64,000 bases of DNA from the NCBI GenBank assembly GCA_000634115.1, contig JFLJ01000113.1:124001-188000 (forward strand). The letters are read 5' to 3'. The position numbers and the translations under genes are program-made. Shown one piece after another: positions 55,371 to 64,000 of the stretch (the first letter of the stretch is position 1; each line of letters begins with the position of its first letter). The notes beneath the pieces were generated by a model, which saw only the letters and a program-made list of their open reading frames with translations, was not told where the DNA came from and did no database searches. This stretch comes from Prochlorococcus sp. scB241_528O2 (GTDB lineage Bacteria; Cyanobacteriota; Cyanobacteriia; PCC-6307; Cyanobiaceae).

Positions 55371-56600
55371 TTGAATGTGATAAAAAAAATTTATTCTTTT
55401 TCCCTATTTGTTCTTGTATTAGTAACATCTCCATTCTTAATAAGTTATTTACTAATAAATCAAGAAATAAGTATTCTAAATAGTATTTATTTTAATTTCC
55501 CTGGAATAATAACAAGAAAAAAAACTTGTCCTAGATATGATGCTTTATTAAATCAAACTCTTGATAGCTCTTTCAGTGTATCTATTATCGATGAAAATGG
55601 TATATTAATTAGTTCATATAATGATGATGTTCTAAGGTTGCCTGCATCAAATCAAAAATTATTTTCATCAGCTTATGTCTTAACTAAATATAAATTAAAT
55701 CATAATTTAAAAACATCTTTAATTAAAAAAAATAAAAACAATTATTATTTGTTAGGCCAGGGAGATCCAGATTTATATTATGAAGATATAATTGAACTAA
55801 TTTCTAAGATTAAAGAAAATAAAAATATTAATTTTAATATTGTTGAAGTTGATCCCAAATTATATTGGCCTTATGGCTGGACAAATACAGATAAGCTTTA
55901 CGAATATGGATCTCCCATAACATCTCTAGCGATAGGAAGTAATCACAATAAATATGATGATATTTATACTTTAAAAAATTTTATTGAAAATTATTTAAAT
56001 AATAAGTTTATAAATTCACAAGTAAACATCAATTTTTATGACTCAAAAAAACTATACTACTTAAAGAATTCTAAAGAAATAAATAAAATATATTCGAATC
56101 CTATACTCTCATTATTAACTCTATCAAATTCTGAAAGCCATAATTTCACTGCAGAATCTCTCTTTAAGAATGCCTCTAATACATGGAATGATAATGATTA
56201 TATAAAATTGAAAAATTGGTTAGGAAATAAAGGTCTACCAGTTACTAATACTTTCTTTGCAGATGCTAGTGGATTGTCTAGAAAAAATAAAATTACAACA
56301 AAGTTACTAGTATTATTTTTAGATAAGATGAAATACTCTAAAGATTTTAAAGCTTATCAATCTACACTTTCAATAATGGGAGTAAGAGGAACATTAGGAA
56401 AAAGATTGGTATATTCAGAATTATCAGGAAAGTTCTTCGGAAAAACAGGTACTCTTTCAAATGTCTTTGCATTATCAGGCTATTTATATAAAAATGAAAA
56501 ACCAATAATTCTTAGTATTATCCAAAATTCAAACGATATTGATAAAGAAAAAGCTTTTAACCTTTTACGTGAAATTTATTACTTGAAACCTTGTCAATAA
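55371..56600 (+). CDS. dacB: D-alanyl-D-alanine carboxypeptidase (PBP4, S13)
   Basis: A penicillin-binding enzyme that trims or cleaves peptidoglycan cross-links in the periplasm. An N-terminal hydrophobic segment (about 9-28) exports or anchors it. Active-site motifs are SNQK (Ser93, Lys96 in LPASNQKLF), SHN (SESHNFTAESLF) and KTG (FFGKTGTLSN). The 409 residues are shorter than the E. coli protein (477), mainly through a small inserted domain II. The frame opens at a TTG at 55371 or a GTG at 55377; the choice is not decided by a ribosome site. Confidence 0.9.
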   Translation: MNVIKKIYSFSLFVLVLVTSPFLISYLLINQEISILNSIYFNFPGIITRKKTCPRYDALLNQTLDSSFSVSIIDENGILISSYNDDVLRLPASNQKLFSSAYVLTKYKLNHNLKTSLIKKNKNNYYLLGQGDPDLYYEDIIELISKIKENKNINFNIVEVDPKLYWPYGWTNTDKLYEYGSPITSLAIGSNHNKYDDIYTLKNFIENYLNNKFINSQVNINFYDSKKLYYLKNSKEINKIYSNPILSLLTLSNSESHNFTAESLFKNASNTWNDNDYIKLKNWLGNKGLPVTNTFFADASGLSRKNKITTKLLVLFLDKMKYSKDFKAYQSTLSIMGVRGTLGKRLVYSELSGKFFGKTGTLSNVFALSGYLYKNEKPIILSIIQNSNDIDKEKAFNLLREIYYLKPCQ

Positions 56601-56605
56601 ATATA

Positions 56606-57079
56606 TTATTTAAAATAGTCTTTTAAATCTCTTTCCACAGATTGAGGGACCATATGACTAATTTCTCCACCAAATTTTGCAACTTCTTTGACTAAAGAAC
56701 TACTAAGAAAACTAAAATTTGTATTTGTCGATAAAAATATAGTTTCAATTTCATTATTTAGAGATTTATTTGTATGAGCAATCTGGAGTTCATATTCAAA
56801 ATCACTCATCGCTCGTAAACCTCTTAAAATAAGGTTAGCATTTAAATCATTTGCACAATCTACAGTTAGGCCTGAATAAGAAATAACTTCTACATTAGCC
56901 AAATGAGAAAGAGCATTTTTTATTTGTAATATTCTTTTTTGAAGATTAAATGTTGGCGTTTTATTAGTATTCTCTAAAACAGCCACAACAACATTGCCAA
57001 ATAATTTTTCAGCCCTTTCTATTAAATCAATATGACCATTTGTTAGTGGATCAAATGTACCTGGATAAAGAATTTTCAT
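56606..57079 (-). CDS. coaD: Phosphopantetheine adenylyltransferase
   Basis: CoaD makes dephospho-CoA from ATP and 4'-phosphopantetheine. The 157 residues carry [19 protein letters not shown] (HxGH-type motif NGHI), [18 protein letters not shown] (in part), and [17 protein letters not shown]. The length and motifs are standard. It converges with dacB, whose stop is five bases away, and diverges from the flavin reductase gene over 59 bases. Confidence 0.95.
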   Translation of the reverse strand: MKILYPGTFDPLTNGHIDLIERAEKLFGNVVVAVLENTNKTPTFNLQKRILQIKNALSHLANVEVISYSGLTVDCANDLNANLILRGLRAMSDFEYELQIAHTNKSLNNEIETIFLSTNTNFSFLSSSLVKEVAKFGGEISHMVPQSVERDLKDYFK

Positions 57080-57138
57080 GAAATTATTATGATCGAATAA
57101 GAAATTTAGTTAAAATAAGTTTATTAGATAAATTAATT

Positions 57139-57627
57139 ATGACATTAAATCTAGAAGCAAAAAAAATCTTATTAAGAAAAATACCTCATGGATTATTCAT
57201 CTGTGGAGTAAGAGACGAAGATAAAAATGAAGTAAATGGATTTACTGCTAGCTGGGTTACTCAAGGTTCCTTCAACCCTCCATTAGTAGTTATGGCAGTT
57301 AGAGCTGAGGGTTCTAGTCATGAAATAATAAAATCAACAAATAAGTTTTCACTAAATGTTCTTAAAAGTGATCAAAAGGATTTAGCAGCTGTTTTCTTTA
57401 AACCCCAAAAAGCATTAGGTGGCAGATTTGAATCTGTTGAATTTAATTTAGGTAATCTAGGATTACCAATTTTAGTAGATAGTGTTGGTGGACTTGAATG
57501 TATGGTTGTTGGAAGTGTTATGCATGGAGATCATACCGTTTTTGTAGGAGAAGTTCAATCTGCTTATTTGAATAATGATGTTGACTCACTTAATTTATCT
57601 TCAACTGGCTGGAATTATGGAGGTTAA
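57139..57627 (+). CDS. Flavin reductase-like domain protein
   Basis: A 162-residue FMN-binding split-barrel protein. The conserved face is IPHGLFICGVRD, then VNGFTASWVTQGSFNPPLVVMAV (in part), FSLNVLKSDQKDLAAVF, and HGDHTVFVGEVQSA with the typical GDH. Such domains bind FMN or reduce free flavin with NAD(P)H. A similar module forms the C-terminus of cyanobacterial flavodiiron proteins, but here it stands alone. It precedes uvrC by nine bases and may be cotranscribed. Confidence 0.9.
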   Translation: MTLNLEAKKILLRKIPHGLFICGVRDEDKNEVNGFTASWVTQGSFNPPLVVMAVRAEGSSHEIIKSTNKFSLNVLKSDQKDLAAVFFKPQKALGGRFESVEFNLGNLGLPILVDSVGGLECMVVGSVMHGDHTVFVGEVQSAYLNNDVDSLNLSSTGWNYGG

Positions 57628-57636
57628 ACACTGTAA

Positions 57637-59595
57637 ATGAGTAATTCCTCTATCGAAAGAACAGATAAAATATATAATTTTAAAATTGAATATAAATTAA
57701 TTAATAATAAAGAGTTATTAAAATCAAGACTTTCAGAAATTCCAAAATCATATGGTTGTTATCTTTTTAAAGATATAAATAATAATTTACTTTATATTGG
57801 CAAATCAAAAAAACTACGCACTAGAGTAAGTAGTTATTTTAATAATATTTCAGATTTAACACCAAGATTAAGTTTGATGGTACGTCAAATAACTGAAATC
57901 GAAATTATAGTTACAGATAGCGAATATGAAGCACTAAATTTAGAGTCAAATTTAATAAAAACAAACAAACCATACTTTAATATTCTATTAAAGGATGATA
58001 AGAAATATCCATATCTTTGCATAACTTGGAGTGAGAAATATCCTCGAATTTTTATTACAAGAAGAAGAAGAAATAGAAATAATTTAGATAGATATTATGG
58101 ACCTTATGTTGATGTCGGATTATTAAGGAGAACATTGTTTACTATAAAAAAAATATTTCCACTTAGACAAAGACCAAGGCCAGTATATAAAGATAGAACC
58201 TGTTTGAATTATTCAATAGGAAGATGTCCAGGTGTATGTCAAGAAGTAATCTCGTCCTACGATTATAAAAAAATAATGGAACAAGTATCTATGATATTTC
58301 AGGGAAGAAATGATGACTTAGAAATTTTTTTACAAAAACAAATGTTGAAATTCTCAAATGAATTAGATTATGAGAATGCAGCGAAAATAAGAGACCAAAT
58401 TTCAGGCTTAAAATTATTAACTGAATCACAAAAAATATCAATACCAGATTCATCAATAAATAGAGATATCTTTGGAATAGTTTCAGAAAAGAACGTAGCT
58501 AGTATCCAAATTTTTCAAATGAGATCTGGTAAGCTCATTGGGAGAATTGGCTATAGTCAAAAATTAAATAATGAAGATGAAAATCTAATACTACAAAGGG
58601 TATTAGAAGAGCATTATATGAATGTTGAAGGAGTAGAAATACCATCAGAAATTCTTATGCAATATAACCTTCCAAAACAAAAAACATTAGAGGATTGGTT
58701 AACGGAGCTAAGAAAAAAGAAAGTAAAAATTATAATCCCAAAAAGAAATAAAAAACATGAAACTGTAGAGATGGTTTTAAAAAATGCAAAATTAGAATTA
58801 AATAGAATATTAAATGGAATACAAGATAATGAATCATCAATTGAGGATCTTGCCCAAATACTTGAATTAAGCGATCAACCTAAGAGAATTGAAGGTTATG
58901 ATATAAGCCATATCCAAGGCACAGACCCTGTAGCTTCACAAGTCGTTTTTATTGATGGAATTCCTTCTAAACAAAATTATAGGAAATATAAGATAAAAGA
59001 TCCAAATGTTTTTATTGGACATAGTGATGATTTTGCCTCGATATATGAAGTAATTCATAGAAGGTTTAGAAAATGGTCAAAATTTAAAAAAAGCGGAGGA
59101 GATTTTTCATTATTAAATGATAAAACTTATAGCAAATTAAATAATGAACTTCTATCAGATTGGCCTGATTTAATAATGATTGACGGAGGTAAAGGGCAAT
59201 TAAATGCTGCGATTAAAGCATTAAAAGAATTAAATCTTGAGGAAGAAGTTAATATATGTTCATTGGCAAAAAAAAATGAAGAAATATTTATTCCAGGCTT
59301 TACGAAGTCACTCGATACTGATGAAAATCAAAAAGGAGTTCTTTTATTAAGAAGGATAAGAGATGAAGCACATAGATTTGCATTATCTTTTCATAGAGAC
59401 AAAAGATCTAAGAGAATGAATAGATCACAACTATCCCAAATCAGTGGATTGGGGCCATCAAGAATAAGAGAATTGCTTGAACATTTTAAATCAATAGAAG
59501 CGATAAGAATCGCTAGTAAAGAAGAATTATCAAAAGTTAAAGGACTTGGACAAAATTCAGTAAATGATATATATGAATATTTTCACGAGTTATAA
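57637..59595 (+). CDS. uvrC: Excinuclease ABC subunit C
   Basis: UvrC makes the two cuts around a lesion in nucleotide excision repair. The 652 residues have the N-terminal GIY-YIG nuclease (YGCYLFKDINNNLLYIGKSKKLR in part, around 40-62), a UVR motif with QKMLKFSNELDYENAAKIRDQI-like sequence (about 230-252), the RNase H-like second nuclease (GYDISHIQGTDPVAS), and two C-terminal helix-hairpin-helix motifs (ISGLGPSRIRELL, VKGLGQNSVNDI). I see no SOS box in the nine-base spacer to the gene before it. Confidence 0.96.
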   Translation: MSNSSIERTDKIYNFKIEYKLINNKELLKSRLSEIPKSYGCYLFKDINNNLLYIGKSKKLRTRVSSYFNNISDLTPRLSLMVRQITEIEIIVTDSEYEALNLESNLIKTNKPYFNILLKDDKKYPYLCITWSEKYPRIFITRRRRNRNNLDRYYGPYVDVGLLRRTLFTIKKIFPLRQRPRPVYKDRTCLNYSIGRCPGVCQEVISSYDYKKIMEQVSMIFQGRNDDLEIFLQKQMLKFSNELDYENAAKIRDQISGLKLLTESQKISIPDSSINRDIFGIVSEKNVASIQIFQMRSGKLIGRIGYSQKLNNEDENLILQRVLEEHYMNVEGVEIPSEILMQYNLPKQKTLEDWLTELRKKKVKIIIPKRNKKHETVEMVLKNAKLELNRILNGIQDNESSIEDLAQILELSDQPKRIEGYDISHIQGTDPVASQVVFIDGIPSKQNYRKYKIKDPNVFIGHSDDFASIYEVIHRRFRKWSKFKKSGGDFSLLNDKTYSKLNNELLSDWPDLIMIDGGKGQLNAAIKALKELNLEEEVNICSLAKKNEEIFIPGFTKSLDTDENQKGVLLLRRIRDEAHRFALSFHRDKRSKRMNRSQLSQISGLGPSRIRELLEHFKSIEAIRIASKEELSKVKGLGQNSVNDIYEYFHEL

Positions 59596-59682
59596 ATATT
59601 AATTAATTTTTGAAAAATTTTTTTTTGATTTTGTTATATATAACTATATTAAAAATATATATTAATAAAAAAATTTAGTAAT

Positions 59683-60249
59683 TTGTCAGCTGAAGCATAT
59701 CTCTGGTTTAAATCACTTCACATAATTGGAGTTATCGTTTGGTTTTCGGGACTTTTTTATTTAGTAAGACTTTTTATATATCATGAAGAATCTAAAAATA
59801 TGGATAGTGAGTTAAAAATTGCATTTAATAATCAATATACCTTGATGGAAAAAAGACTGGCAAATATAATCACAACTCCAGGCATGATATTAGCTTTAAG
59901 TATGGCTATATGCATGGTTATTATGCAGCCAAGTTGGTTAAGTGAGAAGTGGTTGCAAATCAAAATTTCATTTGTTTTGGTATTAGTTATTTATCATTCT
60001 TATTGTTATAAAATCATGAATTCATTACAAAATGGTACTTCAACCATTTCTGCAAGAAACCTACGATTATTAAATGAATTGCCTACTTTATTACTATTTA
60101 TAATTGTACTTTTAGTTATTTTTAAAAATAATTTTCCTACAAGTGTTGCTACATGGAGTGTAGTGGGACTTGTTATTTTCATGTTGGCTTCAATACAATT
60201 ATATGCAAAGATTAGAAAGAAAAATGAGAATTCACTAAGTAATGAATAG
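59683..60249 (+). CDS. hemJ: Protoporphyrinogen IX oxidase HemJ
   Basis: HemJ oxidises protoporphyrinogen IX to protoporphyrin IX for haem and chlorophyll in most cyanobacteria. The 188-residue membrane protein has four or five helices; the family marks are SLHIIGVIVWFSGLFYLVRLF with the haem-liganding His13, and KWLQIKISFVLVLVIYHSYC with the conserved Lys and His. The start is a TTG at 59683, 87 bases after uvrC. The PHP gene overlaps its end by eight bases. It shares the tetrapyrrole pathway with gun4 and cobN in this window. Confidence 0.93.
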   Translation: MSAEAYLWFKSLHIIGVIVWFSGLFYLVRLFIYHEESKNMDSELKIAFNNQYTLMEKRLANIITTPGMILALSMAICMVIMQPSWLSEKWLQIKISFVLVLVIYHSYCYKIMNSLQNGTSTISARNLRLLNELPTLLLFIIVLLVIFKNNFPTSVATWSVVGLVIFMLASIQLYAKIRKKNENSLSNE

Positions 60250-60889
60250 GGAAGACTTAATAAAATTAACTTCCAATATTAATAAATATAGCTGTCCAAA
60301 AAATATTAATTTTCACTGTCATTCAAAATTTAGCGATGGCAGTCTAGAACCTCTTGAACTTTTAGAACATGCTTATAAAAATAACTTGAAATTTTTATCA
60401 ATAACCGATCATCATACAATTAAAGCTCATGAATATATTAAAAAAAATAATATCCTCAGTAATTATCCAAATGATTCTTTTAGATTAATTTCTGGAATAG
60501 AAATTAATTGTTTGATTCTAGGATGTTTAGTTCATGTAATTGGATTGGGAATAGATATACAAAGTAGATACCTTAATCCCTACACCCTTGGAGAATCACC
60601 AATAGGTAATGATTTAAATATTAAATCAGTTGTTAAAGCAATAAATTTAGCTGGTGGCTTATCATTTCTGGCACATCCAGCAAGGTACAGGATTCCCTTT
60701 TATAAATTAATTCCAGAGGCAAAAATACAAGGTATTGATGGAATAGAGGTTTGGTATGATTATGAACTTAATGAAGTATGGAAACCTAGTTTATTTGTCT
60801 GTTCAGAAATAGATAAATTAGCAGATAAATATTCAATGCTAAAAACATGCGGAACAGATAGTCATGGAAATTCACTATTAGGAAGATAA
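60242..60889 (+). CDS. PHP-domain metal-dependent phosphoesterase
   Basis: A 215-residue PHP (polymerase and histidinol phosphatase) protein. Metal ligands are His25 and His27 in NFHCHSKFSDG, Asp and His in ITDHHTI (56-60), Glu in SGIEINC, a His in FLAHPAR, and Asp/His in CGTDSHG at the end. Related YciV/RNase AM-like proteins hydrolyse 3',5'-nucleotide bisphosphates or short RNAs; the substrate here is not known. It overlaps hemJ by eight bases and stops one base from the cobN stop. Confidence 0.87.
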   Translation: MNREDLIKLTSNINKYSCPKNINFHCHSKFSDGSLEPLELLEHAYKNNLKFLSITDHHTIKAHEYIKKNNILSNYPNDSFRLISGIEINCLILGCLVHVIGLGIDIQSRYLNPYTLGESPIGNDLNIKSVVKAINLAGGLSFLAHPARYRIPFYKLIPEAKIQGIDGIEVWYDYELNEVWKPSLFVCSEIDKLADKYSMLKTCGTDSHGNSLLGR

Positions 60890-60890
60890 T

Positions 60891-63800
60891 TCAGAATTCG
60901 TTCTTTTCAATTATTGAATCTGTATTGATAATTATGAGCTTTAAATTTTCAATAACATCAGAAGAACAATTATTCCACATTTTTCTATTGATGATTTCAA
61001 GAAATCTTTGTGCAATATCTCTTAATGCCCATGGATTATTATCTAGAAAAAAATTCATAAGATCCAGATCACATATCCATGATTTATAAACTTCCTCATA
61101 ACACCAATCTGATACTACTTCAGTAGTGGCATCAAAAGCATATAAGTAATCTAGGCTCGCTGAAAATTCAAACGCTCCCTTATAACCATTATCCTTCATT
61201 CCATTTATCCATTTAGGGTTAAGAATTCTTGATATAACAACTTTATTAATTTCATCTTGTAATTTTGAAATTTTAGATAATCCAAATTTAGATAAGTCAC
61301 CATGATAAATTTCAGGTAACTTACCGCTTATTTTTTTAATTGCTGAAGATAAACCACCCTGAAACTGGTAATAATCATCAGAATCTAAAATATCATGTTC
61401 CTTATTATCTTGATTATGAACAACTAACTGGACATTTTTAAGAGCATTTTTTAAAGATTTTTTATCCTCTATAGGTTCGAGATTATCACTATAAATCCAC
61501 TTACTCCAATTAAGAAAAGATTCTCCAAAATCATCAATATTTTCCCAATTAGAATTAGATATTAATTCTTGAAGACCAGCTCCATATGAACCTGGAGCAG
61601 AGCCAAATATACGTTTAATTGGAACACCATCCTTTAATGCTCCAGCAAGTGGGTTAAATTTATCATTCTCATTAAGATTAGAAACAAGATTTATTGCTTT
61701 AGAAGTTAATTTTACTAACTGGGGAAATGCATCTCTAAACATTCCCGAAATCCTTAACGTAACATCAACCCTTGGCCTATCCATAACAGATAAAGGGATG
61801 ATTTCTAAATCAATTACTCTTCTTGATGGTCCATCCCAAATAGGTTGTACGCCTAATAAATATAGTATTTGACAAATGTCTTCTCCTCCATTTCTCATTG
61901 TGGATGTTGCCCAAACAGATATTGCTATATTTCTCAAATCTTCTCCATTTTCTTGTTTGTATAAATCAAGTATTTGAGACGCGGATTTACAACCAACAAT
62001 CCATGCTGATTCCGTTGGCAGTCCTCTCGAATCAACTGAAAAGAAGTTTTTACCAGTCGGTAAAGCTTCAGTTTTACCTCTCGTAGGGGATCCAGATGGA
62101 CCACTTTTTACATATTTGCCATTTAATGAATTAATAAATGATAACTTCTCACTATATGAAGATTTAATGATTGGATATAGAATCTCATTTTTTAATAATA
62201 AAAAATAATTATTATGTTTTTTATCATTAAAGAAAAGGTCAATTATTTTTTTATTTTTATATTTTTCTAGAATTTTTATATTGGCTTTCTTTTTGTAAAA
62301 AAATAAATATATTAGATACTTTGCTTGTTGTTCCAAAAACTCAATGGACATTCTAAAGTTTAAAATGTTTTTATTTGAAAAAGTAAATAATATTTTTTTA
62401 TCCTTTTCACTTAACTTTTGATCATATTTATTTGTCCATGGATTCAAATCTAGTTTAAGATGTTTTGCTAAATATTGAACGACACCAATTCGACTTGCAT
62501 TTGGAACTCTAGCAATACACAAGAATAAATTTATTTCATTAATATCATTCTGCCTATTGCCAAAAACATGTAAACCTGTCCTAATTTGAGATTCTTTAAT
62601 TATGCAAAGAAAGGAATCAATTTCTTGTATTTGATTGTTTTTATTCTTTAAATTGATTTCTCTAAAATCTTTTTTAATTAAGTCAAAAATTGATTTTTCT
62701 ATTATTTCAATCCGATTAGAATTTAATAATTTTGCTTCAAAATATTCGTCTAAATAATTTTCCAAAATTGAATATTTTCCATATAATTCTGACCTATCCA
62801 AAGGAGGGGTTAAATGATCAATAATTGTGGCAGCAGTTCTTCTTTTAGCCTGGGATCCTTCACCAGGATCATTTACGATAAAAGGATATATATTAGGTAT
62901 AGCTGGACAAATAATATTTGGGAAACATTTATTGCTGAGACCTATAGATTTGCCAGGTAACCATTCAAGAGTCCCATGTTTACCAATATGGCATATAGCA
63001 TTTGCATTAAAAACTTTTTCTATCCAAAAATATTGAGCTAAATATCTATGGGGAGGTGGTAGATCAGGCGAATGAATATCTCTATCAGTGTAAGCATCAT
63101 ATCCTCGTTGAGGTTGAATCAATAAAGTTATTTTTCCAAATCGAAGACCATTTATTGAGAAGCCATCATTATCAAGATCTATAGCTTCAGACGGTTTGCC
63201 CCAACGATTAACAATGATATTTTTGGGTTCAAGTTCTAAATAATTCCAAAATTTTAAATATTTACTAAGTGGTAAGTAATCTAATGGTTTATTATTTTGA
63301 GATTCAATGTCATTAGTTCTGGTTTTTATAAGTATTGACATTAATTCCGAAGAATCTTGAGGATAATTAGAAGATCCAAGGTCATAACCTTCTTCTTTCA
63401 ACCAGTTAAGAATATTTATTATCGAAGATGGTGTATTAAGACCAACACCATTACCGATTCTTCCATTCTTTACTGGATAATTACTTATTACTAAACAAAT
63501 TCTTTTGTCAAAATTATTAAGTTTTTGAAGTTTTATATAATTTTTTGCAAATTTTGAAATCCATTTAATACCTACTTGATCAGCTTTGTAACTAGTTATT
63601 TCACTATAAAGTGTATTTTTTTCAGAAATTATTTCCTTAAATGCTGAAGGACATGTAGTAATTCTTCCATCAAATTCGGGAATAATTATTTGCATTAATA
63701 AATCAGATGAATTCATTCCAATGGATGAATTTAACCAATTTTTTCTTGATCTATTAGAAGAAAGAAGCTGTAAAATTGGAATTTCAAGAGAAGTAAAAAT

Positions 63801-64000
63801 ATTTGTAAAATTTTCAATTAAATCATTATTTTTTATTTGAGATGAAGAAAATGAAGTTGTGGTAATTATTAGTTTAATATCTTCTTTTTTAAAAATGTCT
63901 ATTAATTTATTTTGAATAATATGATCTTTTAGTGTTGAAATAAAAAATGTTTTAGGGGATAGTCCGCTTTTTCTTAACTGCAAGTTAAGTTTCTTATTTA
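60891..64000 (-). CDS. cobN: Cobaltochelatase subunit CobN, N-terminus outside the window
   Basis: CobN is the large subunit that inserts cobalt into the corrin ring for vitamin B12. It is related to ChlH but shows CobN hallmarks: RGYDAYTDRDIHSPDLPPPH, CHIGKHGTLEWLPGKSIGLS, FIVNDPGEGSQAKRR and later GSAPGSYGAGLQEL with a final segment ALRDIAQRFLEII. The frame stays open to the last base, and a TTG at 63981-63983 is only an internal codon. About 1035 residues are inside; the family is usually ~1200-1250, so roughly 200 N-terminal residues are missing at the edge. Confidence 0.94.
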   Translation of the reverse strand, partial: NKKLNLQLRKSGLSPKTFFISTLKDHIIQNKLIDIFKKEDIKLIITTTSFSSSQIKNNDLIENFTNIFTSLEIPILQLLSSNRSRKNWLNSSIGMNSSDLLMQIIIPEFDGRITTCPSAFKEIISEKNTLYSEITSYKADQVGIKWISKFAKNYIKLQKLNNFDKRICLVISNYPVKNGRIGNGVGLNTPSSIINILNWLKEEGYDLGSSNYPQDSSELMSILIKTRTNDIESQNNKPLDYLPLSKYLKFWNYLELEPKNIIVNRWGKPSEAIDLDNDGFSINGLRFGKITLLIQPQRGYDAYTDRDIHSPDLPPPHRYLAQYFWIEKVFNANAICHIGKHGTLEWLPGKSIGLSNKCFPNIICPAIPNIYPFIVNDPGEGSQAKRRTAATIIDHLTPPLDRSELYGKYSILENYLDEYFEAKLLNSNRIEIIEKSIFDLIKKDFREINLKNKNNQIQEIDSFLCIIKESQIRTGLHVFGNRQNDINEINLFLCIARVPNASRIGVVQYLAKHLKLDLNPWTNKYDQKLSEKDKKILFTFSNKNILNFRMSIEFLEQQAKYLIYLFFYKKKANIKILEKYKNKKIIDLFFNDKKHNNYFLLLKNEILYPIIKSSYSEKLSFINSLNGKYVKSGPSGSPTRGKTEALPTGKNFFSVDSRGLPTESAWIVGCKSASQILDLYKQENGEDLRNIAISVWATSTMRNGGEDICQILYLLGVQPIWDGPSRRVIDLEIIPLSVMDRPRVDVTLRISGMFRDAFPQLVKLTSKAINLVSNLNENDKFNPLAGALKDGVPIKRIFGSAPGSYGAGLQELISNSNWENIDDFGESFLNWSKWIYSDNLEPIEDKKSLKNALKNVQLVVHNQDNKEHDILDSDDYYQFQGGLSSAIKKISGKLPEIYHGDLSKFGLSKISKLQDEINKVVISRILNPKWINGMKDNGYKGAFEFSASLDYLYAFDATTEVVSDWCYEEVYKSWICDLDLMNFFLDNNPWALRDIAQRFLEIINRKMWNNCSSDVIENLKLIIINTDSIIEKNEF

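Noticed and set aside
59600-59680. AT repeats and T-run after uvrC
   Set aside because: A weak five-pair AT stem before a T-run could be a terminator, but it is expected by chance in this base composition and cannot be separated from noise.
60891-63983. CobN as a complete 1030-residue protein from TTG 63983
   Set aside because: The frame remains open to the window edge and the family is longer, so this codon is internal.
1-64000. CRISPR arrays, insertion sequences, attachment sites and phage genes
   Set aside because: No repeated spacers, transposase, integrase or terminal inverted repeats were recognised on either strand; the window reads as ordinary core chromosome.

Overview
The window is about 64 kb of AT-rich (roughly 30% GC by eye), very tightly packed cyanobacterial chromosome. 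Photosynthesis genes (psaK, psb28, a PAM68-type photosystem II assembly protein, gun4, hemJ), cobN, a plant-type 2Fe-2S ferredoxin and many small cyanobacteria-only families (DUF3082, DUF3110, DUF1995, DUF2499, DUF3593, DUF6439), with almost no spacer DNA and convergent genes that overlap at their ends, point to a high-light type Prochlorococcus. This is core genome. I see no insertion sequence, prophage, CRISPR array, rRNA operon or integrase. The one RNA gene found is tRNA-Ser(GGA).

Layout. 1-7.2 kb: tail of a gene that may be dnaE, then a leftward block (DMT permease, small secreted protein, ruvA, rpsO, PAM68), rightward dnaG, and a leftward SOS-type block umuD-umuC plus an unnamed HExxH protein, headed by a LexA-like palindrome. 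7.2-16.5 kb: rlmH, an Asn-rich protein, then a rightward run ksgA-ispE-DUF3082-pdhB-secD-secF-small membrane protein, facing mnmH-psb28-AI-2E permease. 16.5-24 kb: gun4, an RsbW-like kinase, a methyltransferase, glnA with an NtcA-type promoter and a clear terminator, a class V aminotransferase, tadA, and a PLP decarboxylase coupled to a 45-residue membrane mini-protein. 24-32.4 kb: two leftward blocks (pyk-MacB-like permease-bioY-lspA-GTPase, and ilvA-scpB-yggT) with a MazG-like gene between. 32.5-46.5 kb: dxs; leftward ferredoxin-suhB-hisZ-htpG-rpmB-prxQ-DUF2499-DUF3593-psaK; tRNA-Ser; rightward dnaK-dnaJ-DUF3110-cyclophilin; ribBA. 46.6-64 kb: argC, purN, pgi, leuS, the overlapping dapF-cysteine desulfurase-DUF1995-dacB operon, coaD, flavin reductase, uvrC, hemJ, a PHP protein, and cobN running off the right edge.

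How the genes work together. Most are housekeeping: replication and repair (dnaG, umuDC, ruvA, uvrC), translation and tRNA/rRNA modification (rpsO, rpmB, leuS, tadA, ksgA, rlmH, mnmH), isoprenoids (dxs, ispE), central carbon (pdhB, pyk, pgi), amino acids (glnA, ilvA, argC, hisZ, dapF), cofactors (ribBA, coaD, cobN, bioY), tetrapyrrole and photosystem assembly, protein export (secDF, lspA) and chaperones (htpG, dnaKJ). No single new large system stands out. The best second-look items are the SOS box lying on the apparent umuD start with a metallopeptidase-like third gene, scpB lacking a normal start codon, the near-perfect NtcA promoter geometry at glnA, the coupled 45-residue membrane protein, the C-terminal extension of RibBA, and the four-gene operon joining peptidoglycan genes to a cysteine desulfurase.
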